A DNA stretch of 64,000 bases from Mycobacterium genavense ATCC 51234 (GTDB lineage: Bacteria; Actinomycetota; Actinomycetes; Mycobacteriales; Mycobacteriaceae). Shown here piece by piece: positions 47,911 through 56,454 of this stretch. Both the position numbers and the translations under genes were made by a program. The stretch is taken from assembly GCF_000526915.1 (NCBI RefSeq), contig NZ_JAGZ01000004.1, forward strand, positions 1 to 64,000. Reading direction: 5' to 3'. The notes beneath the pieces are model-generated. The model made no database searches and was not told where the DNA came from. It saw only the letters and a program-made list of their open reading frames with translations. How positions within the stretch are numbered: position 1 is the first letter of the stretch; every line of letters starts with the position of its first letter.

Positions 47911-49156
47911 GCGGCTGGGGCGGCCGGCTGCCCCCGGTCCGGTCGCTCGTCCGGTTTCGCAGCCCGCTGCGCGGCCCCTGGCTGACCTCGGTGTTCGGGC
48001 TGGTGCTGCTGGTGGCATTGCCGGTCGTCGCGCTGACCGGGCTGCTGTCCTACATCGCCTTCGCGCCGCAATTCGGCCAGGCCATCCCGGCGGACGTCGG
48101 CTGGCTGCGGCTGCCGTTGTTCGTCTGGCCCACCCGCCCGTCGTGGCTGCACCGGCTGACGCAGGGCATCCATGTCGGCCTTGGGCTGGTGGTCATCCCG
48201 GTGGTGCTGGCCAAGCTGTGGTCGATGATCCCGCGGCTGTTCGCCTGGCCGCCGGCCCGGTCGCTGGCCCAGCTGCTGGAGCGGGCGTCGCTGGTGATGC
48301 TCGTCGGCGGGATCCTGTTCGAGATCGTCACCGGCGTGCTGAACATCCAGTACGACTACATCTTCGGGTTCAGCTTTTACGACGCGCACTACTTCGGCGC
48401 GTGGGTCTTCATCACCGGATTCTTGATGCACATCGCGGTCAAACTGCCGCGCATGGTCACCGGGTTGCGGTCGCTGCCGCTGCGCAACGTGCTGCGCACC
48501 GGCCGCGCCGACACCCGTCCCGAACCGCCGGATCCCGACGGCCTGGTGGCCGCCGATCCGGCGGAACCGACGATCAGCAGGCGGGGCGCCCTGGCGCTGG
48601 TCGGCGGCGGCGTGGTGCTGATCGCGGCGCTCACCGTCGGCCAGACCGCGGCGGGGCCGCCCGCGGCGCGGCCCTACTAGTGCCACGCGGCCGCGGCGAC
48701 TTCCCGGTCAACAAGACCGCCGCCGTAGGCATCAGCCGCGAAAGTGTCGGCGAGACTTGGCGATTGGCGCTGCGTGGTGGTCCCGCGGAGGTCACGCTGG
48801 ACCGCGCCGCGCTGACCGGCATGCCGCAGACCACCGCGCGCCTGCCGATCGCCTGCGTCGAAGGATGGTCGACCGAGCAGACCTGGAGCGGGGTGCGGCT
48901 GGCCGAGCTGGCCTGCATCGCGGGTGTACCCGCGCTGCGTTCGGCCCGGGTGATATCCCTGCAGCGCGGCGGCGCCTTCGGGCGGGCAACGTTGCAAGCC
49001 AACCAGATTCGCGATCCCGAGGCGCTGCTGGCGCTGCGGGTCAATGGCACCGACCTGCCCCTGGACCACGGTTATCCGGCCCGGATCATCGTTCCCGCGC
49101 TGCCGGGTGTGCACAACACCAAATGGGTGGCCGCAATCGAGTTCGAGGCCGGTTGA
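47907..49156 (+). pseudogene. Cytochrome b561-like/molybdopterin-binding oxidoreductase (Rv0218 ortholog), frameshift
   Basis: The GTG at 47907 opens a membrane domain with four to five helices and His residues suited to haem b (HRLTQGIHVGLGLVVIPVVL, AHYFGAWVFITGFLMHIAVK). A linker and one more helix (RRGALALVGGGVVLIAALTV) follow, then a stop at 48678-48680. The second part, a sulfite-oxidase-type molybdopterin domain with the putative Mo-ligand Cys in LPIACVEGWSTEQTWSGVRL, is open in another frame from about 48660 to 49156. One base is missing in the GC-rich stretch 48640-48675. In M. tuberculosis the two parts form one 442-aa protein. The product here would lack the catalytic domain. Confidence 0.83.
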
Positions 49157-49157
49157 G

Positions 49158-49676
49158 ATGTCAAGATTGTCAACACGTTTAGCCGCGGTCTACGGATCGC
49201 ATCCGTTGCATCTGCTGACCATGTTGTCCGGTTTCGCGCTGCTGGGCTACATCCTGGCCACCTTCAAACCGGCGACGCTGTGGCATCCCGACAGCTGGTA
49301 GCAGTCGATCGCCGTGTGGTTCGCCGCCGCCGTGGTCGGCCACGACCTGTTGCTCTACCCGCTCTACACGCTGGCCGACCGAGCGCTGACGGGGCGCCGG
49401 CACCCCACCGGTATCCGTCCAAAAGTGCCCGCCCGCAACTACATTCGAGTGCCGGCGATGGGAGCCGGGCTGACGTTGCTGATCTTTTTGCCCGGCATCA
49501 TCGAGCAGGGTGGGCCCACGTACGAAGCCGCTACCGGTCAGACCCAGCAGCCCTTCCTGGGCCGGTGGCTGCTGCTCACCGCGGCGATGTTCGCGCTGAG
49601 CGCCATCTGCTACCTGATCCGGTTGGTCGCGGCGCGTCGGAGCGACCCGCGCAGCGAAGGGCCAACCCCGGTCTAG
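49158..49676 (+). pseudogene. Membrane protein (Rv0219 ortholog) with in-frame TAG
   Basis: ATG 49158 lies one base after the Rv0218 stop. The frame encodes HPLHLLTMLSGFALLGYILA (helix 1), then ATLWHPDSW followed by a TAG at 49299-49301 and QSIAVWFAAAVVGHDLLLYP (helix 2); a former Trp fits, a TGG to TAG change. The frame stays open afterwards through two more helices to 49676, about 172 codons in total. No catalytic motif is visible. Position directly after Rv0218 suggests a membrane partner of that oxidoreductase, and both are broken. Confidence 0.82.
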
Positions 49677-49777
49677 AGCGGCAAGTCCGGCAATCCAGCA
49701 AATATTCGAACCGACGACTTCGGGAGTTCTACACAAACGTCAGTTTCCGCCGCCGAGGTGGGGGTACAGTCCCGTAC

Positions 49778-50983
49778 ATGACGGCGAGGGTCCCGGGCAT
49801 GACACCGTGCCTCAAGTGGTTGCTGCGGGCCCGCCCCGCCGATTATGCGCTGGCACTGAGCGTTGCCGGTGCTTCGCTGCCGGTGGTCGGTAAGCACCTG
49901 GAACCGCTGGACGGTGTGACGGCGATGGGGGTTTGGGGCGCGCGACACGCGCCGGAGGCGTTCGCCGCCGTGACGAAGGACTGGCTGACGCCGGGCATCA
50001 ACGACATACGCCGGCGGGACCGGGAAAGCACGCACGACGTGTCCGTCGCGGCGTTGCGACCGGTGGTGTCGGCCGCGGACCTCGACGCCGAATGGCCGGC
50101 GGCCCAGAAGACGCCGCCGATCTGGGAAGCGTTGCGGCAGCGTCGCTATCTGTACCGCCGGGCGGTGCACTACGGCGACCACCCGGCGCAGGTGCTGGAT
50201 GTGTGGCGGCGCAAGGAGCTGCCGGCCCAGCCCGCCCCGGTTCTGATCTTCGTCCCGGGCGGCGCCTGGGTACACGGGCGCGCCATGATGCAGGGCACCG
50301 CGCTGCTGTCGCGACTGGCCGAGCAGGGCTGGGTGTGCGTGGCGATCGACTACCGCGTCGCGCCGTATTACCGCTGGCCCCGTTACATCACCGACGTCAA
50401 GACCGCGATCGCGTGGGCGCGCGCCAACGTCGACAAGTTCGGCGGCGACCGCGATTTCGTTGCGGTGGCGGGATGTTCGGCCGGCGGGCACCTGTCCGCG
50501 CTGGCCGGACTCACCCCCGACGACCCGCAGTTCCAGCGCAGGCTGCCGGAAGGGGCGGACAGCTCGGTGGACGCGGTCGTCGGCATCTACGGCCGCTACG
50601 ACTGGGAGGACCGCTCCACCCCCGAGCGGGACCGGTTCGTCGAATTCCTGGAGCGGGTGGTGGTCAAGAAGTCCATCGCCCGTCACCCCGAGGTCTACCG
50701 CGACGCCTCCCCGATCGCGCGGGTGCACCGGAATGCCCCGCCGTTCTTGGTGATTCACGGCAGCAAGGACAGCGTCATTCCCGCCGCGCAGGCGCGCAGC
50801 TTCGTCGAGCGACTGCGGGCGGTTTCGCATTCGACGGTCGGATACCTCGAGTTGCCCGGGGCCGGACACGGCTTCGACATGATCGACGGCGAGCGCGCCG
50901 GGGTGGCGGCCCACGCGACTTCGCTGTTCCTCAACCAGATTTACCGCAGCAAAGTACAGATCAGCTCAAAAGAGGTTATCTAG
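49778..50983 (+). CDS. lipC: Carboxylesterase/lipase LipC
   Basis: The 401-aa alpha/beta hydrolase of the HSL/BD-FAE type has an N-terminal region of about 150 residues before the core. VLIFVPGGAWVHGRAMMQGT forms the oxyanion-hole loop, AVAGCSAGGHLSALAGLTPD holds the nucleophile Ser234, and GSKDSVIP and ELPGAGHGFDMI supply Asp and His. ATG 49778 gives the M. tuberculosis length. In that species LipC is a cell-surface esterase. It stays intact between two broken genes, so selection still acts on it. Confidence 0.92.
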   Translation: MTARVPGMTPCLKWLLRARPADYALALSVAGASLPVVGKHLEPLDGVTAMGVWGARHAPEAFAAVTKDWLTPGINDIRRRDRESTHDVSVAALRPVVSAADLDAEWPAAQKTPPIWEALRQRRYLYRRAVHYGDHPAQVLDVWRRKELPAQPAPVLIFVPGGAWVHGRAMMQGTALLSRLAEQGWVCVAIDYRVAPYYRWPRYITDVKTAIAWARANVDKFGGDRDFVAVAGCSAGGHLSALAGLTPDDPQFQRRLPEGADSSVDAVVGIYGRYDWEDRSTPERDRFVEFLERVVVKKSIARHPEVYRDASPIARVHRNAPPFLVIHGSKDSVIPAAQARSFVERLRAVSHSTVGYLELPGAGHGFDMIDGERAGVAAHATSLFLNQIYRSKVQISSKEVI

Positions 50984-51025
50984 CCCGGTCGCTGAGTAAG
51001 GTCCTGCTAAGGGGAAGGGGCAGCG

Positions 51026-52433
51026 ATGAAACGGCTGAGCGGCTGGGACTCGGTACTGCTGTACAGCGAGACCCCGAACGTGCACATGCACACGATCAAG
51101 GTCGCCGTCGTCGAGATCGACCCGGATCGCCGAGATTTCGGCGTCCACTCGTTTCGCCAAGTCATCGGCGCCCGGCTGAACAAGCTCGAGCCGTTCACCT
51201 ACCAGCTCGTCGACATCCCGTAAAAGTTCCACCATCCGATGTGGCGGGAGCACTGCGAGGTCGACATGGACTACCACATCCGCCCGACGCGGCTGCCCGA
51301 GCCGGGCGGTCGCCGCGAGCTCGACGACGCGATCGGACGCATCGCCAGCACCCCGCTGGACCGCGGCCGTCCGCTGTGGGAGATGTACTTCATCGAGGGG
51401 CTGGCCAACAATCGGGTCGCGGTGGTCGGCAAGATCCACCACGCGCTCGCCGACGGCGTCGCGTCGGCCAACCTGATGGCCCGCGGGATGGACCTGCTGC
51501 CCACCCCGGAAAGCGGCCCGCAGATCACCGACCCCGCGCCGTCCAAGGCAGTTGGTGCGCTCGGCGTTCGCCGATCACCTGCGCCAGGCCGCGAAGCTGC
51601 CGGCGACGATCCGCTACACCGCGCAGGGCATCAATCGGGTTCGGCGCAGCGCACGCAAGCTCTCACCGGAACTGACCATGCCGTTCACCCCGCCGCCGAC
51701 CTTTCTCAACCACCGGATCACGCCGGAACGCCGGTTTGCTTCGGCCACACTTGCACTCGCCGACATCAAAGAAACCGCCAAGTTGTGCGGCGGCACCATC
51801 AACGACGTGGTGCAGGCGATGTCCACCGGGGCGTTGCGCACCTTGCTGCTGCGTTACGACGGCACGGCCGAACCGCTGCTGGCATCGGTCCCCGCGAGTT
51901 TCGACTTTTCGCCCGAACGGATTTCGGGCAACTACTTCACCGGGTTGATGGTCGCACTGCCGGCCGATCTCGACGATCCGCTGGAGCGGCTGCGGGCCTG
52001 CCACGACAATGCCGCATCCGCGAAGGAGGCGCACCACCTCGTCGGCCCCGAATTGATCAGCCGATGGTCGAACTACCTGCCGCCGCTGGCCACCGAGTCG
52101 TTCTTCCGCTGGGCCTCCAGCCGCGACGGCCAGAACAAGGTGCTCAACCTGCCGATCTCGAACGTGCCCGGCCCCCGCGAGCACGGCCGGGTCGGCGGCG
52201 CGCGGGTCACCGAGATCTACTCGGTGGGGCCGTTGACGGCAGGCAGCGGCCTCAACATCACCGTGTGGAGCTACGTCGACCAGCTCAACATCTCCGTGCT
52301 GACCGACGGCGCGACCGTCAAGGACCCGCACGAGGTGACCGAGGCCATGGTCACCGACTTCATCGAATTACGCAGGGCTGCAGGGCTTCCCGAAGAGCTG
52401 ACCCAAGTCCGGGCCGCGATGGCGCCGGCCTGA
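51026..52433 (+). pseudogene. Wax ester synthase/diacylglycerol acyltransferase (Rv0221 ortholog), stop and frameshift
   Basis: ATG 51026 starts MKRLSGWDSVLLYSETPNVH, the conserved WS/DGAT start. A TAA at 51221-51223 interrupts LVDIP-stop-KFHHPMWREHCEVDMDYH, where Trp is expected. The frame then carries the active-site motif HHALADG in VVGKIHHALADGVASANLMA, and near 51548 two bases are missing (SKGQLVRSAFADHLRQ is split between frames). The rest to 52433 is complete, with FSPERISGNYFTGLMVALPA and LPISNVPGPREHGRVGGARV. These enzymes make triacylglycerol or wax esters from acyl-CoA for storage. Mycobacteria have many paralogs, so loss may be tolerated. Confidence 0.9.
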
Positions 52434-52565
52434 GTGGTCGGCATCAACCGGCCGATTTGGTAACGAGACTCTCTCCTGGTGCCAATGCCATTTCCGTCGG
52501 CGGCTACCATCAGTCGGTACCAGCCACCGGTTTGCCACCGATTCTAAAGGAGATGGGCAGCTACC

Positions 52566-53345
52566 GTGAGCACCGACGAAGCCAACGAGCCCGAGGTCCT
52601 GGTCGAACAACGCGGCCGGATCCTGATCATCACGATTAACCGGCCCAAGGCCAAGAACGCGGTCAACTCCGCGGTGGCCAATGGCCTGGCCGCGGCCGTG
52701 GACCGACTCGACGCCGAGCCCGGCCTGTCGGTGGGCATCCTCACCGGGGCCGGCGGCTCGTTCTGCGCGGGCATGGACCTCAAGGCGTTCGCCCGGGGCG
52801 AGCTGCCGATCGTCGAGGGCCGCGGCATGGGGTTCACCGAACGTCCGCCGGTCAAGCCGCTGATCGCGGCCGTTGAGGGCTACGCACTGGCCGGCGGCAC
52901 CGAGCTGGCGCTGGCCACCGACCTGATCGTGGCGTCCAAGGATTCGGCCTTCGGTATCCCGGAGGTCAAGCGCGGCCTGGTCGCCGGTGGCGGCGGGCTG
53001 CTGCGACTGCCGCAGCGCATCCCGTCGGCGATCGCGATGGAGCTGGCGTTGACCGGCGAGAACATCTCCGCGGAACGGGCGGCCGCGCTGGGCATGGTGA
53101 ACGTGCTGGCCGAACCCGGCAAGGCGCTGGACGCCGCGATCGATCTGGCCGAGCGGATTGCCGCCAACGGCCCGCTGGCGGTGGCTGCCACCAAGCGGAT
53201 CATCGTCGAATCCCGCGGCTGGAGCCCCGAGGAGATGTTCGCCGAGCAGAACAAGCTGCTGGCGCCGGTGTTCTCGTCCAACGATGCGAAGGAGGGCGCC
53301 ATCGCGTTCGCCGAGAAGCGCGCTCCGCAGTGGACCGGCACCTGA
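52566..53345 (+). CDS. echA1: Enoyl-CoA hydratase EchA1
   Basis: The 259-aa crotonase hydrates enoyl-CoA in beta-oxidation. Oxyanion-hole segments are TGAGGSFCAGMDLKAFARGE and ALAGGTELALATDLIVASKD, with AFGIPEVKRGLVAGGGGLLR following. GTG 52566 (VSTDEANEPEVLVEQRGRIL) with AAAGGAGATG about a dozen bases upstream fits the known start. It follows the broken Rv0221 after 132 bp that hold its promoter. Intact. A fadD-like gene follows 69 bp later on the same strand. Confidence 0.92.
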   Translation: MSTDEANEPEVLVEQRGRILIITINRPKAKNAVNSAVANGLAAAVDRLDAEPGLSVGILTGAGGSFCAGMDLKAFARGELPIVEGRGMGFTERPPVKPLIAAVEGYALAGGTELALATDLIVASKDSAFGIPEVKRGLVAGGGGLLRLPQRIPSAIAMELALTGENISAERAAALGMVNVLAEPGKALDAAIDLAERIAANGPLAVAATKRIIVESRGWSPEEMFAEQNKLLAPVFSSNDAKEGAIAFAEKRAPQWTGT

Positions 53346-53414
53346 GATTCGATACACTATGTTCGTAGAGTCCGTGTCGGGACGCAAAAGGGTTGGGATT
53401 CCTAGGGATCGAGT

Positions 53415-54920
53415 ATGAGCATTTCGTTGCTTCTCGAGATGGCCGCGTCGAGTAACCCCGATCGCACCGCCGTCGTCTCGGGGGAGACCCGGCTGACGAC
53501 GCAGGATCTCAGCGATCTGGCCGACGGCGGCGCGGGAGTCATCGCGGAATCCGGTGCGGCGCACGTCGCCTACGTCGGTGTCGGCGGCGCGATGCTGCCG
53601 GTGCTGATTTTCGCCGCGGCCCGCGCCGGTGTGCCGTTCGCCCCGCTCAACTACCGGCTGTCCGCCGAGGGCATCCAGACGCTGATCGGGCGGCTGCCCG
53701 AGCCCCTGGTCGTCGTCGACAGCCGCTATGCGGACGTGCTCGGCGATTCGGCCAAGCGGGTCATGGGGTCCGACGACTTCCTGACCGCCGCTCGCAGCGC
53801 CGAGCCCGCCGGGGAGTTTCCCGACCCGGAGTCGGTGGCCATCGTGCTGTTCACCTCCGGCACCACGTCGCAGCCCAAGGCCGTCGAGCTCTCGCACAAC
53901 AACCTGGCCAGCTACGTGACTGGAACCGTCGAATTCGATTCGGCCGCAGACCTTGACGTGGCGCTGATCTGCGTGCCGCCGTACCACATCGCCGGGGTCG
54001 GGGACGCGCTGTCGAACCTGTACGCCGGCCGCAAGATGGTCTACCTGCCCAACTTCGACGCAAACGAATGGGTGCGGCTGATCGGTGCCGAGCACGTGAC
54101 GACCGCGACGCTGGTGCCCACCATGCTCGACCGCGTGGTCACCGTGCTCGAGGCGGGCGGTCACGACCTGACCTCGCTGCGCAACCTGGCCTACGGCGGT
54201 TCCAAGGTCGGTCTGCCGTTGGTCCGCCGGGCGCTCGAGCTGCTGCCGAATGTGGGCTTCGTCAACGCCTACGGGCTCACCGAGACGAGTTCGACGATCG
54301 CGGTGCTGACCCCCGACGACCACCGTGCGGCGCTAGCAGCATCCGACGCCGCCGCGATCAAGCGGCTGGGTTCGGTGGGGCGGCCGGTGCCCGGCATCGA
54401 GATCGAGATCCGCGACGACGAGGGCAACGTGCTACCGGCCGGTGAGACCGGCGAGTTGTTCGTGCGCGGCGAGCAGGTCTCCGGCCGCTACACCGGGATC
54501 GGTTCGGTGCTCGACGAAAACGGTTGGTTTCCCACCAAAGACATTGCGATGCTCGACGACGAGGGCTATCTGTTCATTGGCGGACGCAGCGACGACACCA
54601 TCACCCGCGGCGGGGAGAACATCGCGCCCGCCGAGCTGGAGGTGCTCGTCGAGCATCCGCAGGTGCGCGACGTCGCGGTGGTCGGCGTGGAAGACCCGCA
54701 GTGGGGCCAGGCCATCGTTGCGGTGGTGGTGCCGCGGCCCGGTGCCGACCCCGATCTCGAGGAATTGCGCGAACACGTCCGCAAGGCGTTGCGCGGTTCG
54801 CGTACCCCCGATCGCGTAGTGTTTCGCGACGAACTGCCGACCACACCCACGGGCAAGGTTCTGCGGCGGGAGATCATCGAAGACCTAGCAGGATTGCAGG
54901 CCGCACCGGCCGAGCAGTAA
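53415..54920 (+). CDS. Class I adenylate-forming enzyme (acyl-CoA synthetase)
   Basis: The 501-aa protein has the P-loop IVLFTSGTTSQPKAVELSHN, the loop VNAYGLTETSSTIAVLTPDD, the hinge TKDIAMLDDEGYLFIGGRSD and catalytic Lys in TPTGKVLRRE, so an acyl-AMP/CoA ligase is clear. ATG 53415 lies behind a promoter-like stretch containing TACACTATG. It is followed after 17 bp by a 98-aa protein on the same strand, and then by a converging TetR gene; the three look like a small cassette. I do not place it between Rv0222 and Rv0223c of H37Rv, so it is an accessory insertion or a gene lost there. Substrate unknown; a short or aromatic acid is possible. Confidence 0.9.
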   Translation: MSISLLLEMAASSNPDRTAVVSGETRLTTQDLSDLADGGAGVIAESGAAHVAYVGVGGAMLPVLIFAAARAGVPFAPLNYRLSAEGIQTLIGRLPEPLVVVDSRYADVLGDSAKRVMGSDDFLTAARSAEPAGEFPDPESVAIVLFTSGTTSQPKAVELSHNNLASYVTGTVEFDSAADLDVALICVPPYHIAGVGDALSNLYAGRKMVYLPNFDANEWVRLIGAEHVTTATLVPTMLDRVVTVLEAGGHDLTSLRNLAYGGSKVGLPLVRRALELLPNVGFVNAYGLTETSSTIAVLTPDDHRAALAASDAAAIKRLGSVGRPVPGIEIEIRDDEGNVLPAGETGELFVRGEQVSGRYTGIGSVLDENGWFPTKDIAMLDDEGYLFIGGRSDDTITRGGENIAPAELEVLVEHPQVRDVAVVGVEDPQWGQAIVAVVVPRPGADPDLEELREHVRKALRGSRTPDRVVFRDELPTTPTGKVLRREIIEDLAGLQAAPAEQ

Positions 54921-54937
54921 GTAGAGGACGAAAGATC

Positions 54938-55234
54938 ATGATCAAGAACGGAACCCGTCTCACCAGCCAGGTGTGTGACACCCAGGTGATCGTCGTCAGG
55001 AGCTCCGACAGCCTCGACGACCTGCGCTGCGGCGGTGTGCCGATGGTGCCGATCGGCGCCGAGCGCTCCGGCGAACTCGACCCGGCCTTCGCCGAGGGCA
55101 CCGTGATGGGCAAGCGTTACGTCGACGAGTCCGGCGCCGAGGTGCTGGTGACCAAGCCGGGCGCGGGGAGCCTGAGCATCAGTCAGACCGCATTGGCACT
55201 CAAAGAGGTCAAGCCACTGCCGGCCAGCGACTAG
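54938..55234 (+). CDS. 98-aa conserved hypothetical protein paired with acyl-CoA synthetase
   Basis: The small soluble protein starts at ATG 54938, 10 bases after AGAGGA. It reads IKNGTRLTSQVCDTQVIVVR, then LDDLRCGGVPMVPIGAE and a C-terminal beta-like region GSLSISQTALALKEVKPLP. Only two cysteines (CDTQ, RCGG), no signal peptide and no membrane helix. I do not recognise a family. Spacing shows it is cotranscribed with the upstream acyl-CoA synthetase, so it may be a small partner or chaperone of that enzyme. Its stop overlaps the TetR stop tail to tail. Confidence 0.78.
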   Translation: MIKNGTRLTSQVCDTQVIVVRSSDSLDDLRCGGVPMVPIGAERSGELDPAFAEGTVMGKRYVDESGAEVLVTKPGAGSLSISQTALALKEVKPLPASD

Positions 55235-55866
55235 CTGTCCTGCTTGCCTGGCATTCCGTTCCGGGTGACGAATTCCCTTGCCTTGATTAGGAATTCGAGC
55301 TGCTCGCCGACCTGGCTGAGTGGGCGGATCGAGCGCGTCGAGCGGGCCAGCACGATCGCGCCCTCCAGCGCCGAAATCGACATCACCGCCAGCGAGGCGT
55401 CGTCGTCGAAGCCGTCCTTTGCGAACGCCCGGGTCAAAGCCGTACACCACCGGCCCAGGATCATGCCGGCTTCGCTGGTCAGGTCCTGATCGCTTTCGTC
55501 CGAGCTGATCGCGGCCGCGACCACCGGGCAGCCGGCGAGGAAGTCGCCGTCGGTCAGCAGCCGCTCCCAGAGTTCGATGAATTCGCGCAGCAGGGCTCGG
55601 GTGCCATAGGCGGCGGCGTCGATCGTCGCGGTGATGGAATCCCCCGAATACCGCAGCGCCTCGCTCAGGATCTGATTGCGGCCTTCGGGGAAGTGGTAGT
55701 AGACCGACCCGCGCGGGGCGCCGCTGCGCGCCAGCACGGCGTCGATGGTGACGCCGGCGGCCCCACGTTCACGCATCACCTCGGCGGCGCTGACCAGCAT
55801 CTTGGTGCGGGTCGCGCCGCGCTTCGTCCACGTGGGCTCCGGCGCGACGTCGCTCGTGGTCGGCAC
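55231..55866 (-). CDS. TetR-family repressor, LmrA/YxaF-like
   Basis: The 211-aa protein has an N-terminal helix-turn-helix (about residues 15-65) with VTIDAVLARSGAPRGSVYYHF and a C-terminal domain with LAGCPVVAAAISSDESDQDL. This is the same subfamily as Rv0196 at 15771. GTG 55866 has an excellent AGGAGG at 55879-55874; an ATG at 55893, whose first bases overlap the stop of a tiny upstream reading frame, is a second candidate. It converges on the 98-aa protein gene and may regulate the acyl-CoA synthetase operon or its own AT-rich upstream region. Ligand unknown. Confidence 0.85.
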   Translation of the reverse strand: MPTTSDVAPEPTWTKRGATRTKMLVSAAEVMRERGAAGVTIDAVLARSGAPRGSVYYHFPEGRNQILSEALRYSGDSITATIDAAAYGTRALLREFIELWERLLTDGDFLAGCPVVAAAISSDESDQDLTSEAGMILGRWCTALTRAFAKDGFDDDASLAVMSISALEGAIVLARSTRSIRPLSQVGEQLEFLIKAREFVTRNGMPGKQDS

Positions 55867-55889
55867 TCTCGTACCTCCTGGGGCTGACG

Positions 55890-56021
55890 TCATGCAGCGT
55901 GCGAATGACGCGATACCGGCCAGTGCATGTTACGCGGGCTGAACCGGAAAGAGCGGCGTTTCAGGTCGGGCATCTCGCGGGTGAATTGATAGCCGGTGAC
56001 GTTGAGTTCGATGATCTACAT
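55890..56021 (-). pseudogene. Possible small gene or gene fragment with TAG as second codon
   Basis: An ATG at 56021, preceded by GGGAGAAAA, is followed at once by TAG (56018-56016) and then about 40 open codons starting IIELNVTGYQFTREMPDLKR and containing RSFRFSPRNMHW. The composition looks coding. The terminal TGA overlaps an ATG of the TetR gene as ATGA, the usual sign of translational coupling. It may be a small leader gene or a remnant knocked out by one substitution. No family recognised. Confidence 0.35.
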
Positions 56022-56454
56022 GGTTTTCTCCCGGCCTAGTGGTGCTCTCATGCGCCGGGGTCGGCGGCTCATGATTATGCTGAGAATCATATAAGACATT
56101 GGTCTACTAATCAAATTGTTAGCGCTACTAAACTCGCAGACCACGGTAAATGTGTCACGCAGGTCTTTATTCGTGGTGAGTCTAAGCTGAGCAGACCGTA
56201 AGGATTATGGTGTATTGCATAATTCTGGGTTCTGGGGATCGCTGTGGCATGGCACACACGTGCACCAGCCGAGTCGCCCAGATCCTTCCCGCGTTCGCCA
56301 GCGTGACCCTGGAGCGCGGCGGCCACGTTTGCTGATCGGGCCTGACGGCCTGGGTGGGCCTGGTCGGCCTGACGGCCGCTAACCCGCCGAACGCGCGGCC
56401 AGCCGCGTATTGGAACCCGAGCGCCCGGCCAGTTGCGCGCTCGGCGTCATGGCG
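56022..56454. other. AT-rich intergenic stretch without a supported gene
   Basis: This gap between the TetR side and the aldehyde dehydrogenase gene has no convincing gene. Positions about 56070-56230 are strikingly AT-rich for this genome, with ATGATT...AATCAT (inverted repeat) near 56071-56092 and an 8-bp palindrome TAGCGCTA at 56120-56127. From 56330 it becomes GC-rich, with a 12-bp direct repeat GGCCTGACGGCC at 56339 and 56366. It likely holds the TetR-side promoter and operators, or foreign DNA. Confidence 0.55.
56417..56444 (-). terminator. Hairpin downstream of the aldehyde dehydrogenase gene
   Basis: CCGAGCGC (56417-56424) and GCGCTCGG (56437-56444) form a perfect 8-bp stem with a 12-nt loop, starting 10 bases past the stop codon of the minus-strand gene. 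No T-run. Confidence 0.5.

Noticed and set aside
56111..56326. 71-codon minus-strand frame in the AT-rich gap
   Set aside because: No ribosome-binding site, no family resemblance, and it spans both the AT-rich and GC-rich parts; probably chance.
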